From contig JAOWCC010000577.1 of NCBI GenBank assembly GCA_030867875.1, forward strand, positions 87,773,740 to 87,837,739: a stretch of 64,000 nucleotides of DNA. Reading direction: 5' to 3'. A program made the translations under genes and the position numbers. The notes beneath the pieces were generated by a model. It did not search any database and was not told where the DNA came from. It saw only the letters and a program-made list of their open reading frames with translations. This stretch comes from Actinernus sp. WN-2022 (Eukaryota > Cnidaria > Anthozoa > Actiniaria > Actinernidae). Each line of letters starts with the position of its first letter. Position 1 is the first letter of the stretch. Shown in pieces: positions 42,935-56,029 of the stretch.

Positions 42935-43190
42935 ACCGGTTAGCTCAGTGGTAATCTCCGATCTGTCGTGCGGGAGGTTGCGGTTTCAAATCCCGGCCGG
43001 ACTAACACTCTTAAAATAACTGAGTAGAAGGTGTTGCCTTTGTGATCGAACTGCAAATGGTTTGACCTTCACGTCTTCTCAGATAAGGACGATAAATCGT
43101 AGGCCATCAGAGACCTCCATAGAAGGGCTTTAAGCCTGTTGAGGTTCTCCGTCCACCTTCGAGTGGTAAAACAGAATAAATCAAATATTC
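42935..43190 (+). repeat. tRNA-derived SINE (copy B)
   Basis: Same A box and B box as 14,021, with GCGGTTTCAAATCCCGGCC at the B-box site. Not a tRNA gene. Confidence 0.75.
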
Positions 43191-43716
43191 ATCTCTATCT
43201 CCTTCCCTCAGTGCACATAGTGATGACATTTTCATTGATAAGATCGTCGATTCTTTATCACACAAAATAAAGAGTTTAATTATTCCACAACAAAACATGC
43301 CACGTCACCTGTATAGTAACTGGTGTTGGTATAATGAACCCAGCCACAGTCTACTGGAAACTCGCCATCTGATTGGCTAGCACGGTCTATTGATTGATTG
43401 TCCGATTGATACAGGAGGCCTTCACCTCTCAAAACCTTGCATTTTATTAGAACCCATTTGGACTGCACTGACAAAGAATTCCATTGTTTTAGGGTTAGGG
43501 TTTGTATTGTTTCAGGGTTAGGCATTGTTTGGATAGCCAATACTATTCCAGGTTCCGAGGAGGTGAAGGCCGCCCCGATTGATAGAGCGCGCTGCAGACA
43601 AAAATCACTTAGAAAACTGCCTTTTTTGCTAGAACAATTAGACTGGCTCGCTTTTGGTTTCTATATATAGACTTTGATAGTTGACTCGTAGCTGCACCCG
43701 TCGTCAACTATCAGCC

Positions 43717-43998
43717 GTTATAGTTCACCACAAAATTTTGGCGCGCGCTCATTGGTCAAAATCGATCACGTGACGTGTTAGTTGTCGTCCGCGGAGGCAA
43801 ACGATCAGGCGTTATAGTTCACCACAAAATGTTGGCGCGCGCTTATTGGCTAAAAGCGATCACGTGACGTGATAGTTGTCGTCCGCGGATGAAAACTATC
43901 AGGCGTTATAGTTCACCACAAAATTTTGGCGCGCGCTCATTGGCTAAAAGCGATCACGTGACGTGATAGTTGTCGTCCGCGGAGGCAAACTATCAGGC
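43717..43998. repeat. 94-bp minisatellite, three units (copy B)
   Basis: Units start at 43,717, 43,811 and 43,905, each with GATCACGTGACGTG. One unit fewer than copy A. Confidence 0.95.
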
Positions 43999-44475
43999 GA
44001 TAGTGCCCGCTGACAGCGGAAGACGATTTTGTGATGAACAATAACGACAAATAGACTGTGTTTGTCTCGGAACTATCGGCTGATAGTTTCCCTTGGAAAT
44101 TTGATGTTCTTAAAACTAGCATATAAGCCCTCGAACTTCGTTCTCGGGCTTATATTTGTTTTAAGAACATCAAATTTCCGCGGGCAACTATCAGCCGATA
44201 GTTCCTCGACGAACACAGTCTATTTGTATAATAGTGCCCGCTGAGAGCGGAAGACGATTTTGTGATGAACAATAACGACAAATAGACTTAGTTCTCGGGC
44301 TTATATTTGTTTTAAGAACATCAAATTTCCGCGGGCAACTATCAGCCGATAGTTCCTCGACGGACACAGTCTATTTGTATAATAGTGCCCGCTGAGAGCG
44401 GAACATAACAACAAATAGAGTGTGTCTGTCTCAGAACTATCGGCTCATAGTTCCCCTTGGAAATTTCATGTTCTT
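43999..44475. repeat. Complex foldback block (copy B)
   Basis: Twin of 15,159-15,640, with the same long palindrome and two partial arm copies. Confidence 0.85.
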
Positions 44476-44597
44476 GGCAACTCAAATCCTGAACTCAAGG
44501 TGTTTCCAAAGGTATTTATCAACAGAGCCAGAGATATAGAAAGACAATAATGCCTCTCTAGCTTGTTTAACGACAATATAAATAACTCTAACCAGCA

Positions 44598-44933
44598 AAC
44601 AAAATAAGAACCTTCCGTACCTTTAAAACAGAGGTCGCGCTAGAGGATTATCTCGTCTCTTACAAATAAAGAACATAAAACAGCGAATTTCACTAACTAA
44701 GATAAGAAAAAGCAATCCTAATTTAATGACTGAAAAGGGGAGACCTGTACGCCATTACATATCCCCCTCCCGAAGATAGGCGGTGCCATTTTTGTACCAT
44801 TGAAAATGAAGATGAAAAACGGTTTTTCACCAATTGTGGATTTTACACTAACCTAAAAAGACAATTGACTAAAGATCTGAGAGAACAGAACAACCTCCAA
44901 TTTCAACACCTAGCTGTTGATTTAGGCTACTAA
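44598..44933 (+). pseudogene. LINE ORF2 C-terminal zinc-binding fragment (copy B)
   Basis: Twin of 15,762-16,097 with the same length; EDRRCHFCTIENEDEKRF replaces CPFC by CHFC. Decayed. Confidence 0.6.
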
Positions 44934-45102
44934 TAAATCCACCAAGAAAATTAATTAAAACTATTTCGAAATAGATTGATGATTGCTTCCAAAAGAGGAA
45001 AAAGGCACTGCCTTAGATACATGTAGCTTTTCGTTTTTATTCAGTCTACTATTATTATTGGAATCCCAATCATGTAAAAGTATTTTTACAAAGTGCCAAT
45101 AA

Positions 45103-45529
45103 AGGCTGGTTTTCACTGGCGACGGAAGCGACGGAAGCAGAAACGGAAGCGTAAGCGTAAGCATAAGAAACTAATGTTCTTGTGAAAATCAACACGACGG
45201 AAGCATAAGCATAAGCCTCGTTCAGAAGCGAAAACCTCGCTTGCATGCTATATTTACATTGCAAAGGCCTGAGAATGAGTATTCTGATTGGCTAAATTCA
45301 TCTGCTTCCGCTTCTGCTTACGTTTGACTAGTTTTCACTGGAACGGAAGCGACGGAAGCAGAAGCGGAGACGTAAGAAGAAGGAAACCTTCCGTTCCTTA
45401 CGCTTATGCTTCCGTCGAGCTTACGCTTCCGCTTACGTCTCCGTTTCTTGATTTTCACTAGAACGTAAGGCTCCTTACGCTTACGCTTACGCTTCCGTTT
45501 CTGCTTCCGTCGCTAGTGAAAACCAGCCT
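45103..45529. mobile_element. PIF/Harbinger-like MITE with TAA duplication, only in copy B
   Basis: The termini AGGCTGGTTTTCACTGGCGA and the inverse ending TAGTGAAAACCAGCCT enclose an interior made of GACGGAAGC, GGAAGCGTAAGC and inverses. TAA lies on both sides (45,100-45,102; 45,530-45,532), and copy A has one TAA (16,264-16,266) in CAATAAGCAATCG. 427 bp, no coding capacity. Confidence 0.93.
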
Positions 45530-45593
45530 TAAGCAATCGCTGTCTGTCTGTCTGAGTCGGTTTAAGACTATAGTTTGATTATACCGGCTCAAT

Positions 45594-46448
45594 GACAATT
45601 TTTAGACCCTCCCCCCACCCACTCCCCCACTCACGTTCTTTAGCTCCTCCACTTCGCTCCCACGTCCCTGGAAACGTGTGGATTCAGTCGTTCAGGGAAC
45701 GCTAATGGGCTATGACCGACCGTGCACAATCTATTGTCTTACCCTCTTCCAACCTAAATCGCAGCGCCTTAAGTTTGCTAGCCCCTTTGAAGTTTGCCAG
45801 GTTTCCTAACCATTCCCCTCTATTAAATATGGCATAAGCAATATACGCAGACGCATTAATATATTGATCAATAGATAGAGATTACTTAATGGGAAGTGCT
45901 GGCGTATGGTATTTACGCACGAGTTTGTTTTCACAAAACGAACGAGCGAGGTACAAGCGAGTGAGTTTCGTGGAAACAAACAAGTGTGTAAATACCATAC
46001 AAAAGCACTTTCCATCTTGTAATTTGTTTATTATATACATACTGAGATTGTTCTCCAATATGAAACAGGTTTTATTTAGGTCTTGTCATTGAACACGTAC
46101 ATTTGTAGCTTTCAATTTTTTGTTTTGCATTTTGTATCCGACTCAACGTAGACTAAATTTATGCTCGATACAATCAAAATGGAAAGAAAATCTTACTTTC
46201 GAAACTGACATTATAGCCTTGAAATAGTTTTCAACATTAATGTGAAACTGTCTTTGATTCAACAAATAAAGTTTACAAGTTTACATCGTCAATAGATTAG
46301 TATACCTGCTTTTCCAAGTTGTTTGCTACGAGTTTCCAGACATCTCCACGGCTTGTAGGTTTTCTCTGCTCACAGAATATTTACGATTTTTCAAAAGTCG
46401 GTGGTCTATGGAAGTGGAAATCACTCCACGAAGGATTGAAAGCTCATA
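45594..46448. other. B-only stretch with a large palindrome
   Basis: Copy A joins CCGGCTCAAT to CTTCGCCGTATTTT, whereas B has about 855 bp between. It contains an imperfect palindrome at about 45,894-46,012 (AGTGCTGGCGTATGGTATTT and its inverse ending AAATACCATACAAAAGCACT). No gene; terminal structure unclear. Confidence 0.6.
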
Positions 46449-46624
46449 ATCTTCGCCGTATTTTCTTTTGACACTAAGAATGATTTCACATAGATTATCT
46501 CAATATCTGTTGAGTTCTTTCGGTAGAATTTCGCTTCTTCTTTGTCTCTTTACTATTAACTTTAACGTCTGTTTCTCTAAGTTTTTGCTCTTGCGATTTT
46601 GTGTTCTTGGTCGATAATATACTC

Positions 46625-47435
46625 CTCAATTGACTTGGAAGTTTTAACATCGTTAGTTGGCTGTTTACAGATCAATATTACATTATTTAAAAGAAAAGTC
46701 AAAACATCCAACTTTCGTAGTGAATGAAAGTGGTGCCTCCGATCTCATGATCAAGTCCAGTTTGAAAATCCCGATATGTTTTGGCAGGTGTTTTCTGATT
46801 GGACGAAACGCTTTTCGCACGTGTGAAAAAATCGTTTCGCGATTCTGATTGACTAAGGAAAATTGTGAAGTGGGTTTTCGCATGAATGATTCCATTCGTA
46901 AATCTCAGTATGTATGTGATGAAACAGTTTTCTTACTACAGCACGGCCGTAACATTGAAATGGCTTTCCATTGTTCATGCCCTTTTCCTCAGTCCAATCA
47001 AATTAAAAAAATATGGTAAGGTAATTTTGGATCAGAGCCTGTTCAGAGCCTGATCACAGGAGTACAAACAATAGGACATTATGTATGTATGCTAGCTCGA
47101 CCGTGCTCTGATAGTGGAGTATCCGCCGTTCAAAGTGGGTAGGTGCGCCCCAGGAAAATCCAGGCGAGCCACCTTAAATGCTCTGCCGTCAATTTGACAC
47201 TCATGTAGTCACGCCACGATTTGTGTAGTGCGGTGGTATTTTAACTAGTGTTCCATTTCTTCGCTTTATAGTCTTTCATTTTCCATGTTTTGGCATGTTT
47301 TCGGCCGTGAGTTTGGCACATGTGTTGCCATGAGTTTGCATGCCTCACAAATACAGATTTGTACAGTGCCGTAATGTTCTAATTCGTTTTTCTATTCTTC
47401 GCTTTAGTATTTTATTTTTGCACGTTTTGGCACGC
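46625..47435. other. B-only stretch, no gene
   Basis: Copy A lacks these bases; the joint in A (ATAATATACTGCCGTGAG) shows CT microhomology, which suits a deletion in A. No recognisable domain. Confidence 0.45.
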
Positions 47436-47840
47436 TCTGCCGTGAGTTTGGTACTTGTGTTGCCGTATCTTTTCCTTTTGGATTTTATCTATATATATAT
47501 TTGCTCTGACATATGGACACCACTGTTATGCACTAAGGTAATGTTCGGAAGTTGATACATGCATCGTTATTATATGGGCTTGCCTCACGGTCACGGATTC
47601 CTACGGTATTATTGATGTTCCTCGGTTAGTGCTTTCTCCTCGTCGTTCGACTTGTTATTTCTTTGCACACTACCTTTTGGTATGGGTTTTCATGAGTTTA
47701 GCATGGGTACTTGTTTCTTGATTACAAGTGTGTTTTTGTGGAGCATTGTTTCTATTTACATATGTTAGCTTTCTCTGTTCCATTATGACTCTATTTGCAG
47801 TGCACGTTTTGTGTAGTTACGACCATTTCGTGCCCGTGCT

Positions 47841-48242
47841 CCCGGAGGGGGTACTCCCTTATATGGCCTATACGGGTATGTGCCGCGGGATAGGGTATGG
47901 GTTTTGAGCTGCCGAGGTATGGGATAGGGTATCCTTTTTACGGTTTTGATCTGGGGAAGGGTATGGATTTTGATATACTTGTCGTTGCACTCTACAGCTT
48001 AAAATACCATATTAAAACAAAACAACGGATTTCGTAGTGCAATTTTAATTTAAATCTGTTCGGGATCTGGGATAGGGTATAATTGTTTTGCTTCAAGTCT
48101 GGGATAGGATATATATTTTTTGCTTCAAGTGTGGGATAGAAAAAACGGTATTTTTAGGTCTGGGATAGGGTCAGGGTTTTGAGTTCTCCGCGGCACATCC
48201 CTACCCAAAAATCTTCTGAGTGTCCCCCCCCCCCCCCCCCCC
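47841..48242. repeat. GGGATAGGGTATGG-type MITE (copy B)
   Basis: Twin of 21,110-21,508 with a longer terminal poly-C run. Confidence 0.75.
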
Positions 48243-48862
48243 TAAGTGGGGCTAAGTGTTATTGTCATCATACGTTTAGAGCATGTAGTTTGCCATGAGC
48301 CTATTGTTCCTCACGCATTTTCTCTCGCTTAACGCTTATGCAGCTTTGTATTGCTCCATTGGTATTACTAGTTGGTTCACCTTTCGTGATTTAGTTTTTT
48401 TATTCCCCATTCATCCGTACGTTTGGCATCAGTTGCCAGAGTAATTCGCGCGCATGTGCTTCATTTGTACCGTGGTTTTTATTCGATGGGTTAGTCTTTA
48501 TGTTCTATTTGTTTTATCTTATTCATTTCGGGTGTATACGTATTGTAGCGTTTATGCTGTCTAGTATACCCCTCCGCCGACCACCCCTTTCCCCATCACC
48601 TCCCCACCCCTCCCCCACCCCGCCTTATTCCCCATGGCAGCGTGAAAGGGATACTAATTCCCTAGTCGGATAACACACGCTTAGGCTGACATCCGCTGGG
48701 TTTCCCACGTCGCCGCATTCCGCTCCCCAGGGGATGGCACCCTCTCTCCCTTCCCCTTCCCCTTCCCAGTTTCCAACCTTACTCCCTGCCGGTTTGTCCG
48801 TTTTTTACTCTGGATGGTGCCACTGTATTGACCTACAGAATAGACCTGCTAGTTATTAGCTG

Positions 48863-49060
48863 GTTGGGCGGACATTATGAGTCATGTGGGCTGGCACAAT
48901 ACCCACACCGCATCCTATTACTTGATACTGGCCCAATTTCTACGCCCTGGAGGTCCATCTGCCGGTTGCTGGGGTACCCTTACCGCTGGCTCCTCTTCTC
49001 TCTACTCCGACATAACAGCTTGAAGGACTTCGTCAATGCCTTAAAGTTTCCTTTCCAGGC
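48863..49060 (+). pseudogene. Possible tyrosine-recombinase fragment (copy B)
   Basis: Twin of the fragment at 22,116, keeping MSHVGWHNTHTASYYLIL; a small deletion after GPSAG shifts the later frame. Confidence 0.3.
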
Positions 49061-49599
49061 CTCGAATTCAGTTTAAAATTCGTTTGATACTAGCTCGCAT
49101 AAACCGCTTATCCCTTATAAGTCTGGGTGTGGTGAGTATGGGTGTTTTGAGTATGGGTGTTCTCCCTAGCTGGCCGGAGGTATATGATTCATGGAGTTCC
49201 CTGATCGCGCGAGGGCGACACTGCCCATTCTTATTGCACGAGCGTAAAGGGAATGATGCGAATAGGATACTATTCGCACCAGTCCCTTCCAGAGCGAGTA
49301 TAAATAAGAGCTCCACCAAAGTTCGTCGCACAGTTCGCGTCAGGATCACTATCGCCTCTAGTACCGGGATGACCTTCCTCCACTATTGAGTTCATTCCCT
49401 TTCGCTCCCCTTCCTTTCGACCGAGTTCACATTTTTCCGTCCCTTCCCCCCCCCCCCCCCCCCTCCCTGCTGCTAATTCTGCTCTCCTTCTACCTAAACT
49501 CGGGCGACACTGCCCATTCTTATTGCACGAGCGTAAAGGATGCGAATAGGATACTAATGACAATTACGGCACTGCATCTCGTATGTTAGGGGTATAGAA

Positions 49600-51430
49600 T
49601 GGTCCCTCAAAAAATCGTGAGTCTTGGCAAAATTCAAGCAAGTCTCGAAATCTCGGCGTTTCAAAAAAGAGTCTCGAATTTTGAAACAAAGGTCTCGGCG
49701 TCTCGGCGAGTCTCAGATTTGACCATTCTGTACCCCTTGTGTTGCTTGTTACCAGGCTTTAAAATAGATTACCGCTGATGGCCGTTGCCAGTTGAGATTC
49801 TTTATTAGGTGAGATTGTAATCCTTTAACTATTTAAGATGGCAGTCTCGCAATTTCATTATTGATATAACTTGATATAACTGTGATTTACAACTGTTTTA
49901 TCGCGTAGCATACGCTGAAATGGTTTTATTTTATAGAATAAGATTACGGATGCTCCCGTATCCCTTTAAACGTACTTCTTTCAGATGCTATTTCTACCAA
50001 GCGTCACATGAATCCAAGCACCCTTGTGAGTTCTGGAGAAGATTCAAATCTCTGCTCCCCAACAAAGCTACGACTAACAACCGGACCAGCTAATCGAAAC
50101 ATCTCCTAACCAATGACGTTGACATTGCAAACACATTTAAAGTGCCACTACGATCAAATTTTGAGATATCGATATTTTTGCGTATTTGTAAAGTAAATTG
50201 CTATATGTTTTCTTATCCACACCGTTTTTTGATATTACGACGGGAAGTCTTATTTTGGGGGATCCGAATCTTGAGTTTTTATGTCCACCATTACTCGAAC
50301 TCATTCCTGTGACAGAGCTATGACAGAGCAAATTCCAGCGGACGTGACGTCATTTTCTCAACACAACAACATGCGGGACTACGTTTCACACAAACTTTAG
50401 CATGAACTTATCAGTAAAGTACATGTTTATACTATTTTTCCAAAAAGCAAAGGAAAGAACGAACTTTGAATAGAAATATGCATTTACAATTGAGACGCGT
50501 TCAGAAAATGACATCACGTCTCCTGTCAGGCCTTTGGAATATCTTATGTGGGCGTAAAAGGAACTAGTTCCGGTCATGTTTCGTTTCTAGTCATTTTCCG
50601 CGCACCATGCTATGACGAAAGATTATATTTGAATAAGTTTACCATTCACCGGCCTTCAAATCGATAGCAAATATGTTGTGACCGTAACAACAAGATAGTC
50701 TAATAGACATAAGCTATTTAAAATCTGTAACAGTTCTTATCAATGATCTATCAGACCTGAGTCACGGCATTTGTAATTAAATTTAAAGTGGTCTCTATTT
50801 TTTACCAAGAGTTGCGGTTTGCTGTAAGTTTTCGGGGCTTCGTTTTCGGAACAACTTACCATGCTAGACAGAGACTCCTTCCCCCTCTCTTCGATCAAGA
50901 AGCGCCGCCATGTTTAATGTTTGTGGGTAACTTATCAGTGCCTTCAACCGGCGAATAAATTCTACACCGATTATCGCCAACTCTTTTCTCAGAGTTGAGC
51001 CTAATCGTTTTGCTTATGCCGTGAAACGTAGCAATGAAATAAAATTCCAAACACAAAATGTCAGGTGGGAGATTTCCAAATTCGCTCGCGAGTCAGCAAA
51101 ATAGTTCTCAGCCAATACTTTTGTCTTGAAAAAGGTACTTATCCATCGATTTCCACCAAACAAAAGCTGGCTTTAACCTTATTGACATCTCTTCCCAAAG
51201 ACTAGCTAAATTGTTTGGCTTAGACAAGCTTTAATACTACACAGAAAATCACAACCGAGAAGGCATGTTTTCAATTCGAGTTTCTTAAACGTTATCTTGT
51301 TGGCATAATCACAGCATATTTGCAACCATCTTTACCATACAGTTTGCTTCAGACAAACTAAACGATTCTCATCAATTATAGTAATCTTCTTTCGTCCTTG
51401 TTAGGACTCATCAGCATGGCATAGCCATGA
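49600..51430. other. Duplicated stretch without recognisable gene (copy B)
   Basis: Colinear with 22,780-25,250. It carries the empty TAA site at 50,194-50,196. An extra block of GTCTCGGCG-type repeats at about 49,650-49,710 is absent from A. Confidence 0.45.
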
Positions 51431-51992
51431 CGAGCCATGATGCATGGGCATTTTGCAAAATGCACAATCAATCACATCGTTATACTGGGTGGCAAAAAGA
51501 ATCTTAATTCATATATTTAAAGGCACTTGTACGAGATCGGTAGTGTTATTAGCAAAACCTGTTTATGAATGCTATTTTTCACCTCCAATCGATTGTCGAT
51601 CTTTCTATAAAACAGCGTTTTTTAAAGATAGCTTTCCATTCAGCATCCATGGCAACGCCTTTCCCATGGGCATGGGGATCACAAGCTCAATTCATTCGTT
51701 AACGAAGTATTATATCAGCACGTGACTGTATTATATCAGCACGTGACTGTTTCCTGCAAAAGGCCTATTACAACTCAGAAATATTTTGTGATAGAGCTTC
51801 CTCCAAACCGCTGTTATCTTCTGCCCAAGGTAATTGATAGCATAATGGACACGCCTAATGTCAAGTATGGTCGTAACCTGTCTTCACACTGCTTCTGAGC
51901 CGAGTTGGCTTATTAGAAGTAACACATAGTACCGAGAAGATGTTACACACATGTTTTGTGGTGTAGAAAGAAAATTCCTGTAGCAGTTATAT

Positions 51993-52235
51993 GTGATTAT
52001 GGCAGCACACTTCCTGCTAACACGTGTACACAAATTAGATATTAGATACATCATCATCGCCAAATTTCTAGCAAATAGAAAACCTAAATGCCTTAGGGAT
52101 TACTTGGTACATGCTGAATTGATTACAGAAGAACATAAGAAGGCCTATCATAAATGTAATAATAGTATAGATGTAAGGTATGTAATTTTCTCATTGAGGT
52201 CACCAATTTTGGTAACAACATTACGGGCCGTATAA
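51993..52235 (+). CDS. 80-residue ORF, unknown (copy B)
   Basis: Twin of 25,624-25,866, with LANRKPKCLRDYLVHAELIT unchanged and a few substitutions elsewhere. Same caveats on the CARD-like resemblance. Confidence 0.25.
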   Translation: MIMAAHFLLTRVHKLDIRYIIIAKFLANRKPKCLRDYLVHAELITEEHKKAYHKCNNSIDVRYVIFSLRSPILVTTLRAV

Positions 52236-53326
52236 ACAGTACATTATTTATTTTAAACTAGATTGTAATTCTAAGTATGTTATATATATAATTTCTTGTT
52301 GGAGTTGTGGAATTCAGTACATGGGATCTACTATAATATAACTAAATTTAGAATTATAGATTCAACAATCATAAGTCTCGTCTTAATACTCATAAGAAAG
52401 CTAATGCTAGGGATGATACGATCTACGAACGTTTTATAATTAAGTTACTTAGCTGATCATCGTGGACTTAAGGCTGTTAAGAGAAAAGGAAGCCCAATGG
52501 GCCAACGGCAAGCTTTATTTGAACCTTGAAAAAATTATAGATTATAGACTGTCTGAATAAACCATATAACGCTACACTAGTCAGGCAGCTAAAGATAATC
52601 AGTCAACAATTTGATAGATCAGTGGAGGGCAGATACAAGAACCATCTGTCCGTTACGTTTAAATTGGACAATTTATTTAATAGTTTATTATTTATTTATT
52701 TATTTATTTCTATGTCAATGGTAGAATCAACTACTGCACTTTGAGGTTTTATTGTACCAGCTACACCTACAAGGCTTAAACAAGGATTCGCACTATAATA
52801 GAGCCTCAACCTGGTGCGAAATTCAAATGGGAAACTTGAAATACACTAAACAGTTTGTAAACGGTTGTAAAATGCAACGTAACTGACAGGCATAACGGAG
52901 AGAGTAATACAAGTTTCCCATTAGTTAAGAATACAATTTATACTAATTAGTTAATTGTATTAGAGTACGGAGTTGTCTGGCTACTATCCCACAATAAACT
53001 ATACTTATGAAGTCTCTTGTCAGTGTAGTCAGATTGTCACGCTCAGAATACGACGACTACAGCTGGACGTGCCTAGCGGTCGTCTAGAGTACTGGTTCGA
53101 GTACGCAACGAATGGCATGACAATTTCAATATTTTGGCGAGAATGAGCTGAAGCCATCGCGTTGTCGAAAGAATTGACTAAAACTTTTCACATAAGCCAT
53201 GCCAAGAAACACTGTAAACTCAAACAGAAATCAAATTAATTTATAGTGTAGTTTAAAGGTTAGCTATTGAAATATCCAAAAGAGTGGTGAATTTACATTA
53301 AATTCGACTAACGTACTCTGTTGTGG

Positions 53327-53631
53327 CAGGAGCCCATTACTCGGAGCGTCCATCTGTCATATATTCGTGATAAAGCATTTTTACAGACCGGGTTATTTTT
53401 AGATTTCACATCTCGTTGTTCACTTCCATCGCGGAATGTTGTCAACAAAAGATGCCTCGTTAGCTTCTAATGTTTGGTCAACCAACATGGCTGCAACATT
53501 AATCATTTGAATTAAAATTACGCAAACGTTTGTGATTGGCTAGCGGAACCAAAATCTAAAAATACCCCGGTCTGTAAAAACGCTGCATAGACGTAGTATG
53601 GGAGATGAACGCTCCGGGGAATGGGCTCCTG
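53327..53631. mobile_element. hAT-like MITE, copy B3
   Basis: Twin of 29,147-29,475, with CAGGAGCCCATTACTCGGAG and the inverse ending GGGGAATGGGCTCCTG. Confidence 0.8.
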
Positions 53632-53869
53632 GTTGTAGTGATTACGAGAAACACGCTGCTTCTCACCGTTGTGGACTCGCTACGGTACAATGAAACCAAC
53701 ACCCAGTGTCTCGTGCCAGGCCTTTATTGGTGCGCGCGTCCGTAGTCGTGGACATTATGAGGTTCTGGGGTATAATGCTCAGTGATTCGTGAAAAGAAAA
53801 AAGAAAAACAAACCCTAGAGCCTCGTACTGAAACCTTTGGGTGAAGCATATACCAAAAGTGGGCTATTG

Positions 53870-54285
53870 AAATTATTGATATTGGAAAAAAATTGAAATC
53901 GAAATAATTGAAATTGGAATAATTGGAAGGGACGACTGATTGGAATTGAAATTTAAAAAATGGAATTCATTTGAATTCGTTTCCATGCAGTTCAAATCGT
54001 TTCAATTTAGATCAATTCAGTTTAGTTCAATTCAATTCATTTGAGTTCATTTCAATTCAGTCCAATTCAGTCCAATTCAGTCCAATTCAATACAGTTCAA
54101 TTCAGTTCAATTTAGTTCAATGCATTTGAGTTCATTTTCGTTCAGTCCAATTCAGTCCAATTCAATACAGTTCAATTTAGTTCAATTCATTTGAGTTTAT
54201 TCCAATTCAGTCCAATTCAGTCTTATTCAGTCCAAATCAATACAGTTCAATTCAGCCGGTTCACTTCAATTCATTTCAGTACGTT
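53870..54285. repeat. TTCAA-rich satellite-like array (copy B)
   Basis: Twin of 29,690-30,185 with fewer units. Confidence 0.9.
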
Positions 54286-54594
54286 CACCTCCCAAGCGTG
54301 TAGTTTATTTTAGCCAAATGTAATTGGATAAGTACAATGTCAAGTACTTCCTGTACCATTTACCGTCTAGTTAGCTATAGCCACACCTAAAATAAAATGC
54401 TTCATTGTTCCTAGTTGTGCAGTACCAGGCGTGTTTTTGACTCGCATATATAGATATGAGAAGCATATCTGTGAGTTTATTATGTTTATTTTTCATGGTC
54501 GACCAGGGGTTTTGGGTACACTGGTATCCTAGGTTTTTTCAATCAAGTATATGGTACTTTACAATGAAATATTCCGGGTATTTGGTATATTTAA

Positions 54595-55380
54595 ATTTTG
54601 GAATTTTCTGGTATAAAGTTTACGGCAAGATTTTGAGTGTCTCAAAACTCTTAATTTGGGTATTTTGGATAATTTTTAAAAGAGATTTGGCTGTGCAACC
54701 ACCCCTGGCCGAGGCTGATTTTTGAGGGTAAAAGAACTGCACAAATATGTTTAGCTACGAACAAGCTACATATTATGTCATATGGTAGAAATAGTATTGC
54801 AGTCCAGTCATTTCATTGGCTTTACTCAAAGTATATCAGTTTTCACTTCATGTAAACTTTAGTATGTGGTACCTATCCGGTAGCATTCACATCTAAAAAG
54901 AACCCAGAGAAGGCTTGTGAGATCAGACGAAATAGTCTGCGAAATACAAATATTCGTTACCCGCTCGTCGTTACTAGTTTTGTTACATTTCCCTAACGTA
55001 ATCTCGCCTTGTATCAATCAATGGCAACACATATCGCATTAACATACAAACAGCTACAAAACAAGGCATTCATTGCAACAGATGAATTCGAGAACTATAG
55101 ACAGAACTGTATCCGCTATTAATAATGAGCGACGGTGTCATCTCGAACTAACTACAGTTCAATGTCTCGCCATATAAGGCCATCAGAAGCAGCATAACAA
55201 GACATATTGGGTTGTTTTTAATGCTTTCCCGATGCCTGCAGGGACCTGGTTATTTATGTATATTGAATTAAAGTAACTTGACGTCAAAGGTCGGTTGTAC
55301 TCGTATCTGTGTCTCGATGTCTTTAGAGATTATGGCTCAGCTGGAAACTTAAATGTGTGTTGGGTTTTGATGTACGTGTT
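54595..55380. other. No recognisable gene
   Basis: Single-copy-looking DNA beyond the end of duplication copy B. No domain, RNA gene or clear repeat seen. Confidence 0.4.
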
Positions 55381-55387
55381 GTTCTAA

Positions 55388-55626
55388 ACCCCCTTTTTTT
55401 TGGGGGGGGGGGGGGGGGGGGGGTGGTATTTACAAAGCTTTAAGGCCCGTTCAAACGGATACAACATTGTTGGATGCAACATGTTGCATCCGTTTGAACA
55501 CCCTGTTGCATGATGTTGCATGAAGTTTGATATTTTGGTCTGAAATAGGGTCAGGGTTTTGAGACCCGAGCAGCACACTCCCACCCTAAATTCCTGTTAG
55601 TACCCCCCCCCCCCCCCCCCCCCCCC
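55388..55626. repeat. Poly-G to poly-C block with palindromic MITE remnant
   Basis: A poly-G run at about 55,398-55,422 and a poly-C run at about 55,603-55,626 enclose a palindrome (GTTCAAACGGATACAACATT against TGCATCCGTTTGAAC, about 55,449-55,500) and the end of a GGGATAGGGTATGG-type element (AATAGGGTCAGGGTTTTGAG). Confidence 0.7.
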
Positions 55627-56029
55627 TCTCCCCCCTTCCCTCCGGTATATCAGCGTCAAGCGTTTGTTCATGTAGCTGTAGCCTGCGCCCTACAGTGCAA
55701 AATGTGTCTGAACCAGTGATATCCAGAGACTATTCCGTTATTCTGGAATACGGTCAATCGTTGAATTGGGAAGAACCGTGGCTTTTTATGCTACTGAAAA
55801 TTACGACTTCTCGCTCGTGGTTTCTATCGAGTCAGTGGTGGTTAACTTTTTTGAGCACACTATCATGCAGGTATTATATAAATTCAACACTAAATTCTCT
55901 CCGATTCTAATTGGATAAAAATGAACACCTTATGTCCGCAGATGCAACCTATCAGGCATTAGTAGAAACATACTGGTATTCTATTGCAAATCCAGCCGCA
56001 ATCTGATAAGTAATGCTACTCACTATCTC

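Larger units (their letters stand above)
39524..54594. repeat. Segmental duplication, copy B (15.1 kb)
   Basis: Colinear with copy A (10,896-30,495) from GATTCTCGC to ATATTTAA. It lacks the A-only LINE and the A-only elements, and has its own insertion at 45,103-45,529. B-only stretches at about 41,219-41,490, 45,594-46,448, 46,625-47,435 and 51,560-51,785 are insertions in B or losses in A. Confidence 0.9.
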
